A stretch of 29,642 nt of DNA. Origin: Dorea sp. CAG:317 (GTDB lineage Bacteria; Bacillota; Clostridia; Lachnospirales; Lachnospiraceae). A model generated the notes under the pieces. The model saw only the letters and a list, made by a program, of their open reading frames with translations. It was not told where the DNA came from and did no database searches. Both the position numbers and the translations under genes were made by a program. This document shows, piece after piece, positions 16,717 to 24,887 of this stretch (its first letter is position 1; each line of letters begins with the position of its first letter). Where the stretch lies: assembly GCA_000433535.1 (NCBI GenBank), contig FR892679.1:206310-235951 (forward strand), given 5' to 3'.

Positions 16717-18579
16717 CTATAACTCCTTATATGCCTTCATGATTTTCTTCACCATTGTCTCTTCATCAATTCCGGTTTCTTTTCTCAGCTGGTCAACACT
16801 TCCATGCTCTACATAATCGTCAGGAAGTGCCAGCGGCAATACTTTTACATCCAGACTCTGTTCTCCGGCAAAGGAAAGCACTTGCATACCGTAACCGCCC
16901 GTCAATACATTTTCTTCCATCACAGCGATCAATTTATGATTTTCAGCTAATTTCGTAATGCATACTCCATCCAGCGGCTTTACAAAACGTCCGTTTACAA
17001 GCGTACAGGAGTAGCCTTCCCTCTTCAATGACTCCCGGACTTTCACCGCCTCACTGAACATGTGACCCATACTTATGACAGCGATATCCTTCTCTTCATA
17101 GATCATTTCGCTCTTTCCGTAGACGACAGGGCTTCGGAATTCTTCATACTGATCATACGCCGCTCCTCTTGGATAGCGGATTGCGATCGGACCCTCATGC
17201 TGAATCGCGAATCGAAGCATGTCTGCAAGTTCCCATTTATGTTTTGGAGATAACACAGTCATATTCGGAATACTGCTCAAATAAGACAAGTCAAAAATTC
17301 CCTGATGTGTCTCGCCGTCACTTCCTACAAGGCCGGCTCTGTCTACTGCAAAGACAACCGGAAGATTCTGAAGCCCCACATCATGGATCAACTGGTCGTA
17401 TCCTCTCTGCAGAAAAGAAGAATATACTGCAAACACCGGTTTAATTCCCCCTGCTGCTAATCCGGCAGCAAAGGTCACCGCATGCTCCTCTGCGATTCCA
17501 ACGTCGAAAAAGCGTTCCGGGAACATTCTCTGGAACCTAGAGAGCCCTGTTCCATCCTTCATCGCGGCTGTAATGGCAACAATATCTTTGCGTTTCATAG
17601 CCTCGTCACACATAACTTTACCAAATATATCCGTGTAACTGTCCTTACTGCTCTTTGCCTTTACTTCCCCGGTTTCAATCTGGAACGGACTGATTCCGTG
17701 GAATTTACTCGGCTCATTTTCAGCCGGCTCATAGCCTTTTCCTTTTGTTGTCAACACATGGATCAATACCGGACCCTCAATTTTTTTTGCTTCTTTAAAG
17801 GCACGGCAAAGCATGCTGACATCATGCCCCGGCACCGGTCCTAAATAGGTAATGCCCATATCTTCGAAAAACATTCCGGGAACAACCAACTGTTTAATGC
17901 TGCTCTTTGTTTTGCGGATCTGTTCGATCAGAGAATCACCGACAACCGGAATCTGCTCCAGCGTTCTCGTTACTCCCTTTTTGAGACCGGTATAAAAATC
18001 TGCGGTACGGATCTTATCCAGATATTTTGACATTCCGCCTACATTTTCTGAAATAGACATATAATTATCATTTAGAACAATAATAAAGTTCGTATCCAAC
18101 TGTGACGCATTATTCAATGCCTCATAAGCCATTCCTCCGGTCAGAGATCCGTCACCGATCACAGATATCACGCTATGCGATTCTCCTCTTAGATCTCTCG
18201 CCTTCACAAGCCCCACACCTGCAGAGATGGAGGTAGAACTATGTCCGGTGTCAAACGCATCACAATCGCTTTCCTTCCTCTTTGGGAACCCGCTCATTCC
18301 GCCATATTGGCGCAATGTCTCGAATCCCTCTTTTCTTCCCGTCAGGATCTTATGAGTGTAAGACTGGTGTCCCACATCCCAGATAATCTTATCATCCGGA
18401 AGATCGAACACAAGATGCATTGCCATTGTAAGCTCCACCACACCTAAATTAGATGCCAGATGTCCTCCGGTTCTGCTCACCTTATCTACAAGAAATTCAC
18501 GGATCTCCTGTGCAAGCTGCGGCAGTTCTTCTTCTTTTAGATTTTTAATATCATTTGCCTTTTGAATGCGTTCCAGCAT
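16717..18579 (-). CDS. dxs: 1-deoxy-D-xylulose-5-phosphate synthase
   Basis: Thiamine diphosphate enzyme joining pyruvate and glyceraldehyde-3-phosphate, the first step of the MEP isoprenoid pathway. The 620 residues are full length. Seen are WDVGHQSYTHKIL (67-79), GHSSTSISAG (112-121), the ThDP motif starting GDG (142-144) and ending in LNDN (169-172), the pyrimidine-domain segment GIAEEHAVTFAAGLA with the catalytic Glu, and DRAGLVGSDGETHQG. The ATG follows AGGACGTTTGAT, a modest ribosome site. The gene is 14 bp downstream of ispA, so prenyl-chain synthesis and precursor supply are co-transcribed, as in B. subtilis (ispA-dxs). Confidence 0.97.
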   Translation of the reverse strand: MLERIQKANDIKNLKEEELPQLAQEIREFLVDKVSRTGGHLASNLGVVELTMAMHLVFDLPDDKIIWDVGHQSYTHKILTGRKEGFETLRQYGGMSGFPKRKESDCDAFDTGHSSTSISAGVGLVKARDLRGESHSVISVIGDGSLTGGMAYEALNNASQLDTNFIIVLNDNYMSISENVGGMSKYLDKIRTADFYTGLKKGVTRTLEQIPVVGDSLIEQIRKTKSSIKQLVVPGMFFEDMGITYLGPVPGHDVSMLCRAFKEAKKIEGPVLIHVLTTKGKGYEPAENEPSKFHGISPFQIETGEVKAKSSKDSYTDIFGKVMCDEAMKRKDIVAITAAMKDGTGLSRFQRMFPERFFDVGIAEEHAVTFAAGLAAGGIKPVFAVYSSFLQRGYDQLIHDVGLQNLPVVFAVDRAGLVGSDGETHQGIFDLSYLSSIPNMTVLSPKHKWELADMLRFAIQHEGPIAIRYPRGAAYDQYEEFRSPVVYGKSEMIYEEKDIAVISMGHMFSEAVKVRESLKREGYSCTLVNGRFVKPLDGVCITKLAENHKLIAVMEENVLTGGYGMQVLSFAGEQSLDVKVLPLALPDDYVEHGSVDQLRKETGIDEETMVKKIMKAYKEL

Positions 18580-18593
18580 ATCAAACGTCCTCT

Positions 18594-19496
18594 CTATTTA
18601 TCTCGATGTATGAGTGTCAATAACAACTCTTCAAGATATGTATTTTCTCCCGGAAGCTTTCTAAGAAGGGTAATTGCTTCTTTTGATTTTTCTTCCACAA
18701 TTTTTGCTGACATTTCCACGCCATACAATGTTACATATGTCGTTTTTTCATTTTTTTCATCACTGTGTACCGGTTTTCCAAGCACTTCCGTCGTGCTTGT
18801 AATATCCAGAATATCGTCCTGAATCTGAAATGCAATTCCTACATTTTTCGCGATCCGTTCTACACTCTTTACCTCTTCCTCGGAAGCGCCGCCTAAGATT
18901 GCGCCAATCATCATAGACGCCTCTATAAGTGCGGAAGTCTTAAGCTCATAGATTGTATCCAGCACTTCGCGGCCTACTGCATTTCCGGTCTCTTTTACGT
19001 CTATGACCTGTCCGCCGATCATTCCATAGATTCCGGCTTTTCTTCCGAGAACAGCAAGCGCTTTTCCGATCGTCAAAGCTTCATCTGGCTCTTCTGTAAA
19101 TGATTGAAATGCAGTTTCAAACGCATAATTAAGCAGTGCATCTCCTGCAAGAATCCCCATATCCTCTCCGTACACGACATGCGTCGTTTTACGACCTCTG
19201 CGGTACTCGTCATTATCCATTGCAGGAAGATCATCATGTACAAGCGAATAAGTATGAATCATCTCGATTGCAGCCATAAATGGATGAATGGCTTTGGAAT
19301 CCCCGTCGAACAGACGATATGTTTCCTGCATCAACATAGGGCGCAGTCTTTTTCCTCCCGCCAAAAGGCTGTAGGTCATCGCTTCCATAATTAATTTCTG
19401 ATATCCCTGTTGTTTTGGCAGATACTGTTGTAGGATTTTTTCAATTTCTTCTACCTTTAATTTCTGCATCTCCGAAAAATCAGTTTTCGAACTCAT
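18594..19496 (-). CDS. ispA: Polyprenyl (geranyl/farnesyl diphosphate) synthase
   Basis: Trans-prenyltransferase condensing IPP with DMAPP/GPP to farnesyl diphosphate. The protein has 300 residues from the ATG at 19494-19496. The first Asp-rich motif is HDDLPAMD (87-94), the second IQDDILD (225-231). Between them GGQVIDV and LKTSALIEAS are conserved. Bulky residues just before the first motif fit a short-chain product, but chain length cannot be proved by eye. A longer start at 19514 has no ribosome site, whereas AAGGAG lies seven bases before the chosen ATG. It overlaps the end of xseB by 17 bases, implying translational coupling. Confidence 0.95.
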   Translation of the reverse strand: MSSKTDFSEMQKLKVEEIEKILQQYLPKQQGYQKLIMEAMTYSLLAGGKRLRPMLMQETYRLFDGDSKAIHPFMAAIEMIHTYSLVHDDLPAMDNDEYRRGRKTTHVVYGEDMGILAGDALLNYAFETAFQSFTEEPDEALTIGKALAVLGRKAGIYGMIGGQVIDVKETGNAVGREVLDTIYELKTSALIEASMMIGAILGGASEEEVKSVERIAKNVGIAFQIQDDILDITSTTEVLGKPVHSDEKNEKTTYVTLYGVEMSAKIVEEKSKEAITLLRKLPGENTYLEELLLTLIHRDK

Positions 19497-19695
19497 GTGC
19501 CTCTCCTTTATCATCTAAAATGAGCATTTTCTTCTCTACTTTATCAATCTTATCATTACATGATTTTAACATATTCATGCCTTTATGATACAGGTCAAAC
19601 GTCTCTTCTAAAGAAACGTCCCCTTGTTCCATTGTCTTAATCACAGATTCAAGCTGTGTAAACATCTCTTCTAATGTTTCTTTTTTCTTATCCAT
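19480..19695 (-). CDS. xseB: Exodeoxyribonuclease VII small subunit
   Basis: Small subunit that assembles in several copies on XseA to form exonuclease VII, which degrades single-stranded DNA. From the ATG at 19693-19695 it has 71 residues: a Lys-rich start, then two helices with the family pattern LEEMFTQLESVIKTME and GDVSLEETFDLYHKGM. An alternative ATG at 19713 has no proper ribosome site. AAAGGAG precedes the chosen ATG. The first codons overlap the xseA stop by eight bases and the last overlap ispA, a tightly coupled xseA-xseB-ispA string. Confidence 0.94.
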   Translation of the reverse strand: MDKKKETLEEMFTQLESVIKTMEQGDVSLEETFDLYHKGMNMLKSCNDKIDKVEKKMLILDDKGEAHEFEN

Positions 19696-20899
19696 GCTGC
19701 TCCTTTCGCACATCCTCGACTTTTGCTTGTATCACACCATCGGTCACGTGAATCGCAAGAACCTCTCCCGCTTGCACTTGCGTGATACTTGTCACTGCTC
19801 TCCCTGAATCACCTTCCACATAAGAGAACCCCTGACTCAGCTTGTGAAGCGGCGACAAGCTCTTCATACGTTCCACATAGATGTTCCACTGCACTCTTGC
19901 ATCCTTTATTGCCTGCTCCATGTGAAATCTCAGCTTATCTTCATAGTCCACCAGACGCTGTCTGTTCTCTCGCAACTGATTTTCCGGATGAAGATAGCGA
20001 AGCTTTGTCTGATATTCACGAAGCTTCAGTCTTGCCATCTGCGTTTTGACTTTTATCTGACGGAGGAGTCTTTGCTGATATTCATTGATCCGATATTCCA
20101 TCTGATAATAATCATAAACTGCCAGTTCCGCTGCCGCCGACGGAGTCGGTGCACGAAGATCTGCCACGTAATCAATGATTGTCGTATCTGTCTCATGTCC
20201 TACCGCAGATATCACAGGCGTCTCGCAGTCAAACACCGCTCTTGCAACCATCTCTTCGTTGAACGCCCACAGATCCTCCATCGATCCTCCGCCTCGTCCC
20301 ACTATGATCACATCTACGCCCTGCTTATCCAACAGCCGGATTCCGCGCACAATACTCTCTTTTGCCCCTTCGCCCTGCACAAGAGCCGGATAGAGATATA
20401 ATTGTACAAACGGATTTCTCCGCCCCGCAATATTCATAATATCGCGAATCGCCGCGCCGGTAGGTGCCGTAACGATTCCTATGTTCTTCACATAAGCCGG
20501 AATCGGTTTCTTATACTCCGGTGCAAACATTCCCATCTCTCCAAGCTCTCTCTTTAGCTGCTGATATCGTTCATAGAGAACACCTTCTCCATCTAACCGT
20601 ATCTCTTTTGCATAGAGCTGATAAGAACCACTTCTTTCATATACGCTGACAGAGCCAAACACTATAACCTGCTGTCCTTCCGTCATACGAAAAGCGAGCC
20701 CGCCTCGCTGCCCGGCAAACATTACGCAGGCAATCGTTCCGGACTCGTCCTTTAACGAAAAATATATATGTCCTGAGGTGTGATATTTACAATTTGACAC
20801 TTCACCTTTGACATAGATACGGTTCAGCATATAATCCTGAGTAAACATATTCTTAATGTAAGCATTTACCTGTCTTACCGTATATACATTCTGTGCCAT
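19688..20899 (-). CDS. xseA: Exodeoxyribonuclease VII large subunit
   Basis: Catalytic subunit of exonuclease VII, cutting single-stranded DNA from both ends. The 403 residues begin with an OB-fold (about 1-105, VYTVRQVNAYIK and VKGEVSNCKYHTSGHIYFSLKD). The nuclease domain has GIVTAPTGAAIRDI (141-154), GRGGGSMEDLWAFNEE (201-216), AVGHETDTTIIDYVADLRA (232-250) and PTPSAAAE. A coiled-coil region binds XseB (about 265-375). Length is slightly shorter than the usual 400-460 range. The start is preceded by AGAGGTGA, and the gene begins 13 bp after nusB. Confidence 0.97.
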   Translation of the reverse strand: MAQNVYTVRQVNAYIKNMFTQDYMLNRIYVKGEVSNCKYHTSGHIYFSLKDESGTIACVMFAGQRGGLAFRMTEGQQVIVFGSVSVYERSGSYQLYAKEIRLDGEGVLYERYQQLKRELGEMGMFAPEYKKPIPAYVKNIGIVTAPTGAAIRDIMNIAGRRNPFVQLYLYPALVQGEGAKESIVRGIRLLDKQGVDVIIVGRGGGSMEDLWAFNEEMVARAVFDCETPVISAVGHETDTTIIDYVADLRAPTPSAAAELAVYDYYQMEYRINEYQQRLLRQIKVKTQMARLKLREYQTKLRYLHPENQLRENRQRLVDYEDKLRFHMEQAIKDARVQWNIYVERMKSLSPLHKLSQGFSYVEGDSGRAVTSITQVQAGEVLAIHVTDGVIQAKVEDVRKEQHG

Positions 20900-20912
20900 C
20901 GTTCACCTCTTG

Positions 20913-21311
20913 TTAATCTGCAAGCTTTGCAAGTACTCCATTTACGAAAGAAGGACCTTCCTCACCACTGTACTTCTTGGCAAGCTCTACCGCCTCATCG
21001 ATCGCTACGCCCACCGGTACATCCTCGTCCCACTTCATCTCATAGACGGCTACCCGCAAAATACTCAGATCAACTTTATTCATTCGGGTTGTCTTCCAAC
21101 CTTTTACATTCTCATTGATGACCGCATCAATTTCTTCCGTTTTTTCCGCAATCTTCTGTGTCTTTGTGCGGATATATTCCAAATCCTGTTCTCTAACCTC
21201 TCCAAGCTGGTCAAAATACATCTCAAACTGTTCCGGCATCTCATCTGTCTTGTTGAATTCAAGCCCGAACACCATCCTGAAGATATGTTCTCTTAGTTCT
21301 GTTCTCTTCAC
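20913..21311 (-). CDS. nusB: Transcription antitermination factor NusB
   Basis: All-helical RNA-binding protein of 132 residues that with NusE binds boxA RNA and prevents premature termination in rRNA operons. The N-terminal RELREH-like helix (TELREHIFRMVFGLEF) and C-terminal DLSILRVAVYEM, VPVGVAIDEAVELAKKYSGEEGPSFVNGVL are the family signatures. The start codon is GTG, directly after the TAG of the asp23 gene. It is supported by GGAGG eight bases upstream (21320-21324). Confidence 0.96.
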   Translation of the reverse strand: MKRTELREHIFRMVFGLEFNKTDEMPEQFEMYFDQLGEVREQDLEYIRTKTQKIAEKTEEIDAVINENVKGWKTTRMNKVDLSILRVAVYEMKWDEDVPVGVAIDEAVELAKKYSGEEGPSFVNGVLAKLAD

Positions 21312-21695
21312 CTATGCTTCCTCCAGCACTTCCACTCCGGCAACGCGAATATTAACATCAGCAACTTCCAGACCGGTCATATTCTCAATCGCTGCTTTTA
21401 CTCGTTCCTGCACTTTTCCAGTAATGTCTTTAATACTGCAACCATATTTTAAATTCAGCGCCAGAGAAACGGTAACGATTCCCTCCAGCACATCAACCTT
21501 TACACCCTTGGATAAAGACTTCATCCCTAGCTTGCTGATCAGCTCTCTTGTGGCTTTACCTGCCATAGAAGCAACTCCTTCTACCTCCATCGCTGCAAGA
21601 CCTGCGATCACAGCAACTACTTCATCTGCAATCTTTACTTCACCCACTGTAGCATCGGTTTTTATTGTATAGGCATTTCTTTCTTCTCTACTCAT
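21312..21695 (-). CDS. Asp23/Gls24 family envelope stress response protein
   Basis: A 127-residue protein of the Asp23/Gls24 family (YqhY type). The body VGEVKIADEVVAVIAGLAAMEVEGVASM and the C-terminal VQERVKAAIENMTGLEVADVNIRVAGV are typical. In S. aureus Asp23 is membrane-anchored and abundant. YqhY of B. subtilis is linked to acetyl-CoA carboxylase control and lies just upstream of nusB, as here. There is no signal peptide or membrane segment, so it is cytoplasmic. The ATG is preceded by AGGAGG. As first gene after a strong promoter it heads the operon that runs to recN. Exact function is not established. Confidence 0.92.
   Translation of the reverse strand: MSREERNAYTIKTDATVGEVKIADEVVAVIAGLAAMEVEGVASMAGKATRELISKLGMKSLSKGVKVDVLEGIVTVSLALNLKYGCSIKDITGKVQERVKAAIENMTGLEVADVNIRVAGVEVLEEA
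21320..21324 (-). promoter_or_regulatory. Ribosome binding site fixing the nusB GTG start
   Basis: GGAGG lies in the last codons of the Asp23-family gene, eight bases before the GTG at 21309-21311. No ATG is available near it, so it decides a non-ATG start. Confidence 0.75.
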
Positions 21696-21730
21696 CTATT
21701 AAACCTCCTGTCTGGTTTTCACTTCTTTTT

Positions 21731-21758
21731 ATTATAACAAATTTCTATTCTTTTGCAA
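21731..21758 (-). promoter_or_regulatory. Extended -10 sigmaA promoter of the asp23-recN operon
   Basis: Perfect TATAAT (21731-21736) preceded by TGT, which forms an extended -10 element. TTGCAA (21753-21758, 4 of 6) stands 16 bases further upstream. Transcription would begin near 21724, leaving a short leader with AGGAGG. It lies in the 83-bp gap after prfC and is the strongest vegetative promoter I see in the window. Confidence 0.75.
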
Positions 21759-21778
21759 AGTCTCGAAGTATAAATATT

Positions 21779-23380
21779 TTACCGTCCAAACTCAGACAAG
21801 ATCAGTCCTTCATTTCTCTCCTGTGTCATACGGATACTCCATTCATTGACAAAGAGAAGAAGCGGACGATCTTTCAGATCTTTGATCTTCTTCATATCAG
21901 AAGTACCGGACAGCTTATCCATATCCACATCTTCATTTTCAATCCACCGGATATACTCATATGGAAGACTATCCATTCGGATTTCCACGTTGTATTCATT
22001 TTCCAAACGGTACTTCAGCACATCAAACTGAAGAACGCCCACCACACCTACGATAATTTCTTCCATTCCGGTATTATACTCCTGGAAGATCTGAATGGCA
22101 CCCTCTTGAGCAATCTGATTGATTCCCTTCATAAATTGCTTTCTCTTCATCGTATCCACTTGGCGCACGCGCGCAAAATGCTCCGGCGCGAAGGTCGGAA
22201 TGCCTTCATAGGCAAATTTTGAAGGTGATGTGGTCAAGGTATCTCCGATAGAGAAAATGCCCGGATCAAACACTCCGATAATATCTCCTCCATACGCCTG
22301 TTGTACCATATGGCGCTCACTTGCCATCATCTGCTGCGGCTGAGACAAGCGTACCTTCTTGCCTCCCTGAATATGGAACACATCCATTCCCGCTTCAAAT
22401 TGTCCCGAACAGATACGCATAAATGCAATTCTGTCTCGATGCGCTTTGTTCATATTCGCCTGAATCTTAAAGACAAACGCAGAGAAGCTCTCCTCTTCCA
22501 TCGGGTTGATCATCCCCTGATCCGACTTTCTCGGCAGCGGTGAAGATGTCATTTTAAGGAAATGCTGAAGAAATGTCTCCACACCGAAGTTTGTAAGTGC
22601 AGAGCCGAAAAATACCGGAGACAATTCTCCTTTGCTTACCAGTTCCTGATCAAAAGGCGCACCTGCTCCGTCCTGCAGTTCAATCTCTTCTTCCAGCTGC
22701 ACGCGCTGCGAATCGCTGATCAGCCATGCAAGCTCCGGATCGTTAATGTCTACTTTTTTCACATCTCCCTGTGTGGTTCCTTTCTGTGTGTCAGAAAACA
22801 ATTCCACCTTCTTTGTCTCTCTGTCATACACCCCGCGGAATTCTTTACCGGAACCGATCGGCCAGTTCACCGGACATGTTGCGATTCCAAGCTCATTTTC
22901 AATATCATCCAACAGCTCGAAAGTATCCATAGCCTCTCGATCCATTTTATTGATAAACGTGAAAATCGGAATGTGTCTCATAGTACAAACCTTAAATAAT
23001 TTTCTTGTCTGTGCTTCTACACCCTTTGATGCATCAATCACCATAACCGCAGAATCCGCCGCCATCAAAGTACGATACGTATCCTCAGAGAAGTCCTGAT
23101 GCCCCGGCGTGTCCAATATATTAATACAAAAATCTCCGTAATTAAACTGCAAAACAGAAGATGTTACAGAGATTCCTCTCTCTTTCTCAATCTCCATCCA
23201 GTCAGATACTGCATGCTTTGCTGTAGCCTTACCCTTTACACTTCCCGCCTGATTAATGGCGCCTCCGTACAATAGAAATTTCTCTGTCAGCGTTGTTTTT
23301 CCCGCATCCGGGTGAGAAATAATCGCAAATGTTCTGCGTTTTCCAATCTCCTGCTTGATTTCCTTTGATAATTGTGACAT
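21779..23380 (-). CDS. prfC: Peptide chain release factor 3
   Basis: GTPase that recycles RF1/RF2 from the ribosome after termination. The 533 residues contain G1 SHPDAGKTT (22-30), the switch-I region ERGISVTSS, G3 DTPGHQDF (90-97), G4 NKMD (144-147) and the RF3-specific C-terminal domain (VVGVLQFDVLKYRLENEY). It is not the related EF-G: the length and the WMEIEKERGISV segment fit RF3. The longer frame starts with TTG at 23389 right against the ribosome site. The ATG at 23378-23380 has GGAG 11 bases upstream. It appears monocistronic, with a promoter in the upstream gap and another operon promoter directly after it. Confidence 0.96.
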   Translation of the reverse strand: MSQLSKEIKQEIGKRRTFAIISHPDAGKTTLTEKFLLYGGAINQAGSVKGKATAKHAVSDWMEIEKERGISVTSSVLQFNYGDFCINILDTPGHQDFSEDTYRTLMAADSAVMVIDASKGVEAQTRKLFKVCTMRHIPIFTFINKMDREAMDTFELLDDIENELGIATCPVNWPIGSGKEFRGVYDRETKKVELFSDTQKGTTQGDVKKVDINDPELAWLISDSQRVQLEEEIELQDGAGAPFDQELVSKGELSPVFFGSALTNFGVETFLQHFLKMTSSPLPRKSDQGMINPMEEESFSAFVFKIQANMNKAHRDRIAFMRICSGQFEAGMDVFHIQGGKKVRLSQPQQMMASERHMVQQAYGGDIIGVFDPGIFSIGDTLTTSPSKFAYEGIPTFAPEHFARVRQVDTMKRKQFMKGINQIAQEGAIQIFQEYNTGMEEIIVGVVGVLQFDVLKYRLENEYNVEIRMDSLPYEYIRWIENEDVDMDKLSGTSDMKKIKDLKDRPLLLFVNEWSIRMTQERNEGLILSEFGR

Positions 23381-23431
23381 GTATTTCAACTCTCCTAAAT
23401 ATATTATATCCGCATAAATACGCTATTATTT

Positions 23432-23460
23432 AGTATATCATACCTTCGTTCAATGCTCAA
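23432..23460 (-). promoter_or_regulatory. Promoter of prfC
   Basis: The -10 box is TATACT (23432-23437), preceded by TGA as an extended -10. The -35 box is TTGAGC (23455-23460, 4 of 6), with a 17-bp spacer. Predicted start is near 23425, about 45 bases before the prfC ATG. A second TATAAT at about 23403-23408 has no good -35. Confidence 0.6.
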
Positions 23461-23470
23461 ATCTTTTTTC

Positions 23471-23515
23471 TTGTCAAAATATCCATTGTCAAAATATCCA
23501 TTCCAAAATGTCTAT
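23471..23515. repeat. 15-bp tandem repeat upstream of prfC
   Basis: Two exact head-to-tail copies of a 15-base unit (TTGTCAAAATATCCA on the plus strand, 23471-23485 and 23486-23500) followed by a diverged third (23501-23515). On the minus strand each exact copy ends in a consensus -35 hexamer, TTGACA. It lies between the spoIIIAH terminator and the prfC promoter. Confidence 0.75.
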
Positions 23516-23551
23516 TCCATAGAAACATAACAGCGCAATTTTTTATTACAT

Positions 23552-23586
23552 AAAAAACATGCAGAAGATCTTCCCACTCCTGCATG
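23552..23586 (-). terminator. Terminator of the spoIIIA operon
   Basis: Inverted repeat with arms CATGCAGGAG (23577-23586) and CTTCTGCATG (23558-23567) as read on the minus strand: ten pairs with one G-U, loop of nine bases. Six T follow (23552-23557). It starts about ten bases after the spoIIIAH stop codon. Confidence 0.85.
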
Positions 23587-23596
23587 CCCGATCATT

Positions 23597-24253
23597 TTAT
23601 TTCTCTTTTTTCTCGCTTTTTACTTTCTCTGTATGTATCGGCGTGATCACAATATTCTCTGCTGCCACCCCTGTCTTTCTTGTGATGATGTCTTCTATCT
23701 GTGCGCGGTTTGCATCACTTAATTCCGAAGCATTCACGACTACGTCCGCAGAATCTTCCGACAGACTTACCACTGCTTCTGCGAATCCTTTCGATGCCAG
23801 CAATGTCTCTGCTGCCACCTCTTTTTCCGACAGATCCGTCATGGCTACCATCTGATCGAGCGCTTCTTTTTTCTGCGCTTCACTGAGCGTATCATTGTCA
23901 ATGATCTCCTGTAAGGTTTCTTTATTCTTGGCGCGCACCTGTTCTCTTGTCACTTTTGCTTCTGCGACAACAGCGCTTGCTTCCCCGCTGGTCAGCACTG
24001 CCTCTCCGGGCGTACCTTCTACACTTCCGTCTTCTTTTGCCTCTCCATCCACACTTTCAATGTCTTCCGATGATGTCTCAACATCTTCTTCTGAGATATC
24101 CAAAAGCTCCTGACTCGCCAGCTCTGCGCTTGTCTGCGTTGTCTTCTCTTTGTCCTGGAACAGCCTTCCGGAATAGTTTAAATATCCTGCTGCCGCGATC
24201 ATAACCGCCAATGCAGCAATAATGATCTGATTTCTTTTAAAAATATGTTTCAC
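23597..24253 (-). CDS. spoIIIAH: Stage III sporulation protein AH
   Basis: Mother-cell membrane protein whose extracytoplasmic domain binds forespore SpoIIQ to form the channel across the intermembrane space. From the GTG at 24251-24253 it has 218 residues. One membrane segment (about 8-26, QIIIAALAVMIAAAGYLNY) is followed by an acidic Ser/Glu-rich linker (about 40-95). The C-terminal YscJ/FliF-like ring domain (about 100-205) has VTREQVRAKNKETLQEII and AEVVVN-like strands. The longest frame starts at another GTG (24286) without a ribosome site. GGAGG eight bases before 24253 decides the start. It is the last gene of the operon, followed by a terminator. Confidence 0.93.
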   Translation of the reverse strand: MKHIFKRNQIIIAALAVMIAAAGYLNYSGRLFQDKEKTTQTSAELASQELLDISEEDVETSSEDIESVDGEAKEDGSVEGTPGEAVLTSGEASAVVAEAKVTREQVRAKNKETLQEIIDNDTLSEAQKKEALDQMVAMTDLSEKEVAAETLLASKGFAEAVVSLSEDSADVVVNASELSDANRAQIEDIITRKTGVAAENIVITPIHTEKVKSEKKEK

Positions 24254-24261
24254 TTGTGTTC

Positions 24262-24266
24262 CCTCC
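24262..24266 (-). promoter_or_regulatory. Ribosome binding site fixing the spoIIIAH GTG start
   Basis: GGAGG followed after eight bases by GTG at 24251-24253. The alternative upstream GTG at 24284-24286 overlaps spoIIIAG and has no such site. Confidence 0.7.
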
Positions 24267-24275
24267 TGCTCTTTC

Positions 24276-24887
24276 TTATTTTTCACTCATCTTGATTATT
24301 CTAATCTTATGCGTGTCTATGCCAAATAATGCCTGTGCAGCCTCAGTAATATTTTTCTTCACCACTGCATCATCTCCCCCGGCTGCAAGCACTACGACTC
24401 CTTCCACCTGCGGTGTCAGTTCTTTGCTCACATATGGATGCTCCTGATCGGTTTTCCCTCCATATACGGTTGTCTCATCATTGACAATATTTGTCGTTCT
24501 CCGATTTCCTCCGGCACTGTCCTCTTCTGTTATCGTCTCACTCTCTCCATTCGTGTCTTTCTCCACAATTTTCTCGGAGGAAGAAGCAAGTGTGATCATA
24601 ACCTCCACCTCTCCTGCCCCTTCCATACGAGAAAATAACTCTTCCAGATGAACCTCCAACGCTTCTTTATAAGCTTCCTCATCCCAGAGATTCTGTTCTC
24701 CCTGCGAAGAACTTGACTCTTGAGATATTCCTTGCTTTTCTCCCTTCTTCTCTGTCGGAAGACTGATCACAAGCAACAAAATACCTGCCAGCAACAGAAT
24801 CAGAAGCTGATCCTTTTTGAGATGCTTCAACTCCTTGATCTTTCGATAATCCGGAGGTTTCCATTTCCATCTTTTCTTATCTTCCAA
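24276..24887 (-). CDS. spoIIIAG: Stage III sporulation protein AG
   Basis: Component that, in B. subtilis, forms a large 30-subunit ring in the mother-cell membrane as part of the feeding-tube channel. From the TTG at 24885-24887 it has 203 residues: a basic N-terminus, a membrane segment (about 27-43, LLILLLAGILLLVISLP), a polar linker and a C-terminal ring-building domain. That domain has EGAGEVEVMITLASS, a long charged insertion, then ELTPQVEGVVVLAAGGDDAV and the final helix EAAQALFGI. The longer frame from an ATG at 24917 has no ribosome site. GGAGG nine bases before the TTG is the best signal. It overlaps the spoIIIAF end by 11 bases. Confidence 0.92.
   Translation of the reverse strand: MEDKKRWKWKPPDYRKIKELKHLKKDQLLILLLAGILLLVISLPTEKKGEKQGISQESSSSQGEQNLWDEEAYKEALEVHLEELFSRMEGAGEVEVMITLASSSEKIVEKDTNGESETITEEDSAGGNRRTTNIVNDETTVYGGKTDQEHPYVSKELTPQVEGVVVLAAGGDDAVVKKNITEAAQALFGIDTHKIRIIKMSEK

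Noticed and set aside
19844..20401. Long plus-strand open frame opposite xseA, and similar ones at 1230-1664 and 21665-22222
   Set aside because: They lie antisense to well-supported genes, have no ribosome sites and show low-complexity, Ser/His/Cys-rich translations typical of antisense shadows.
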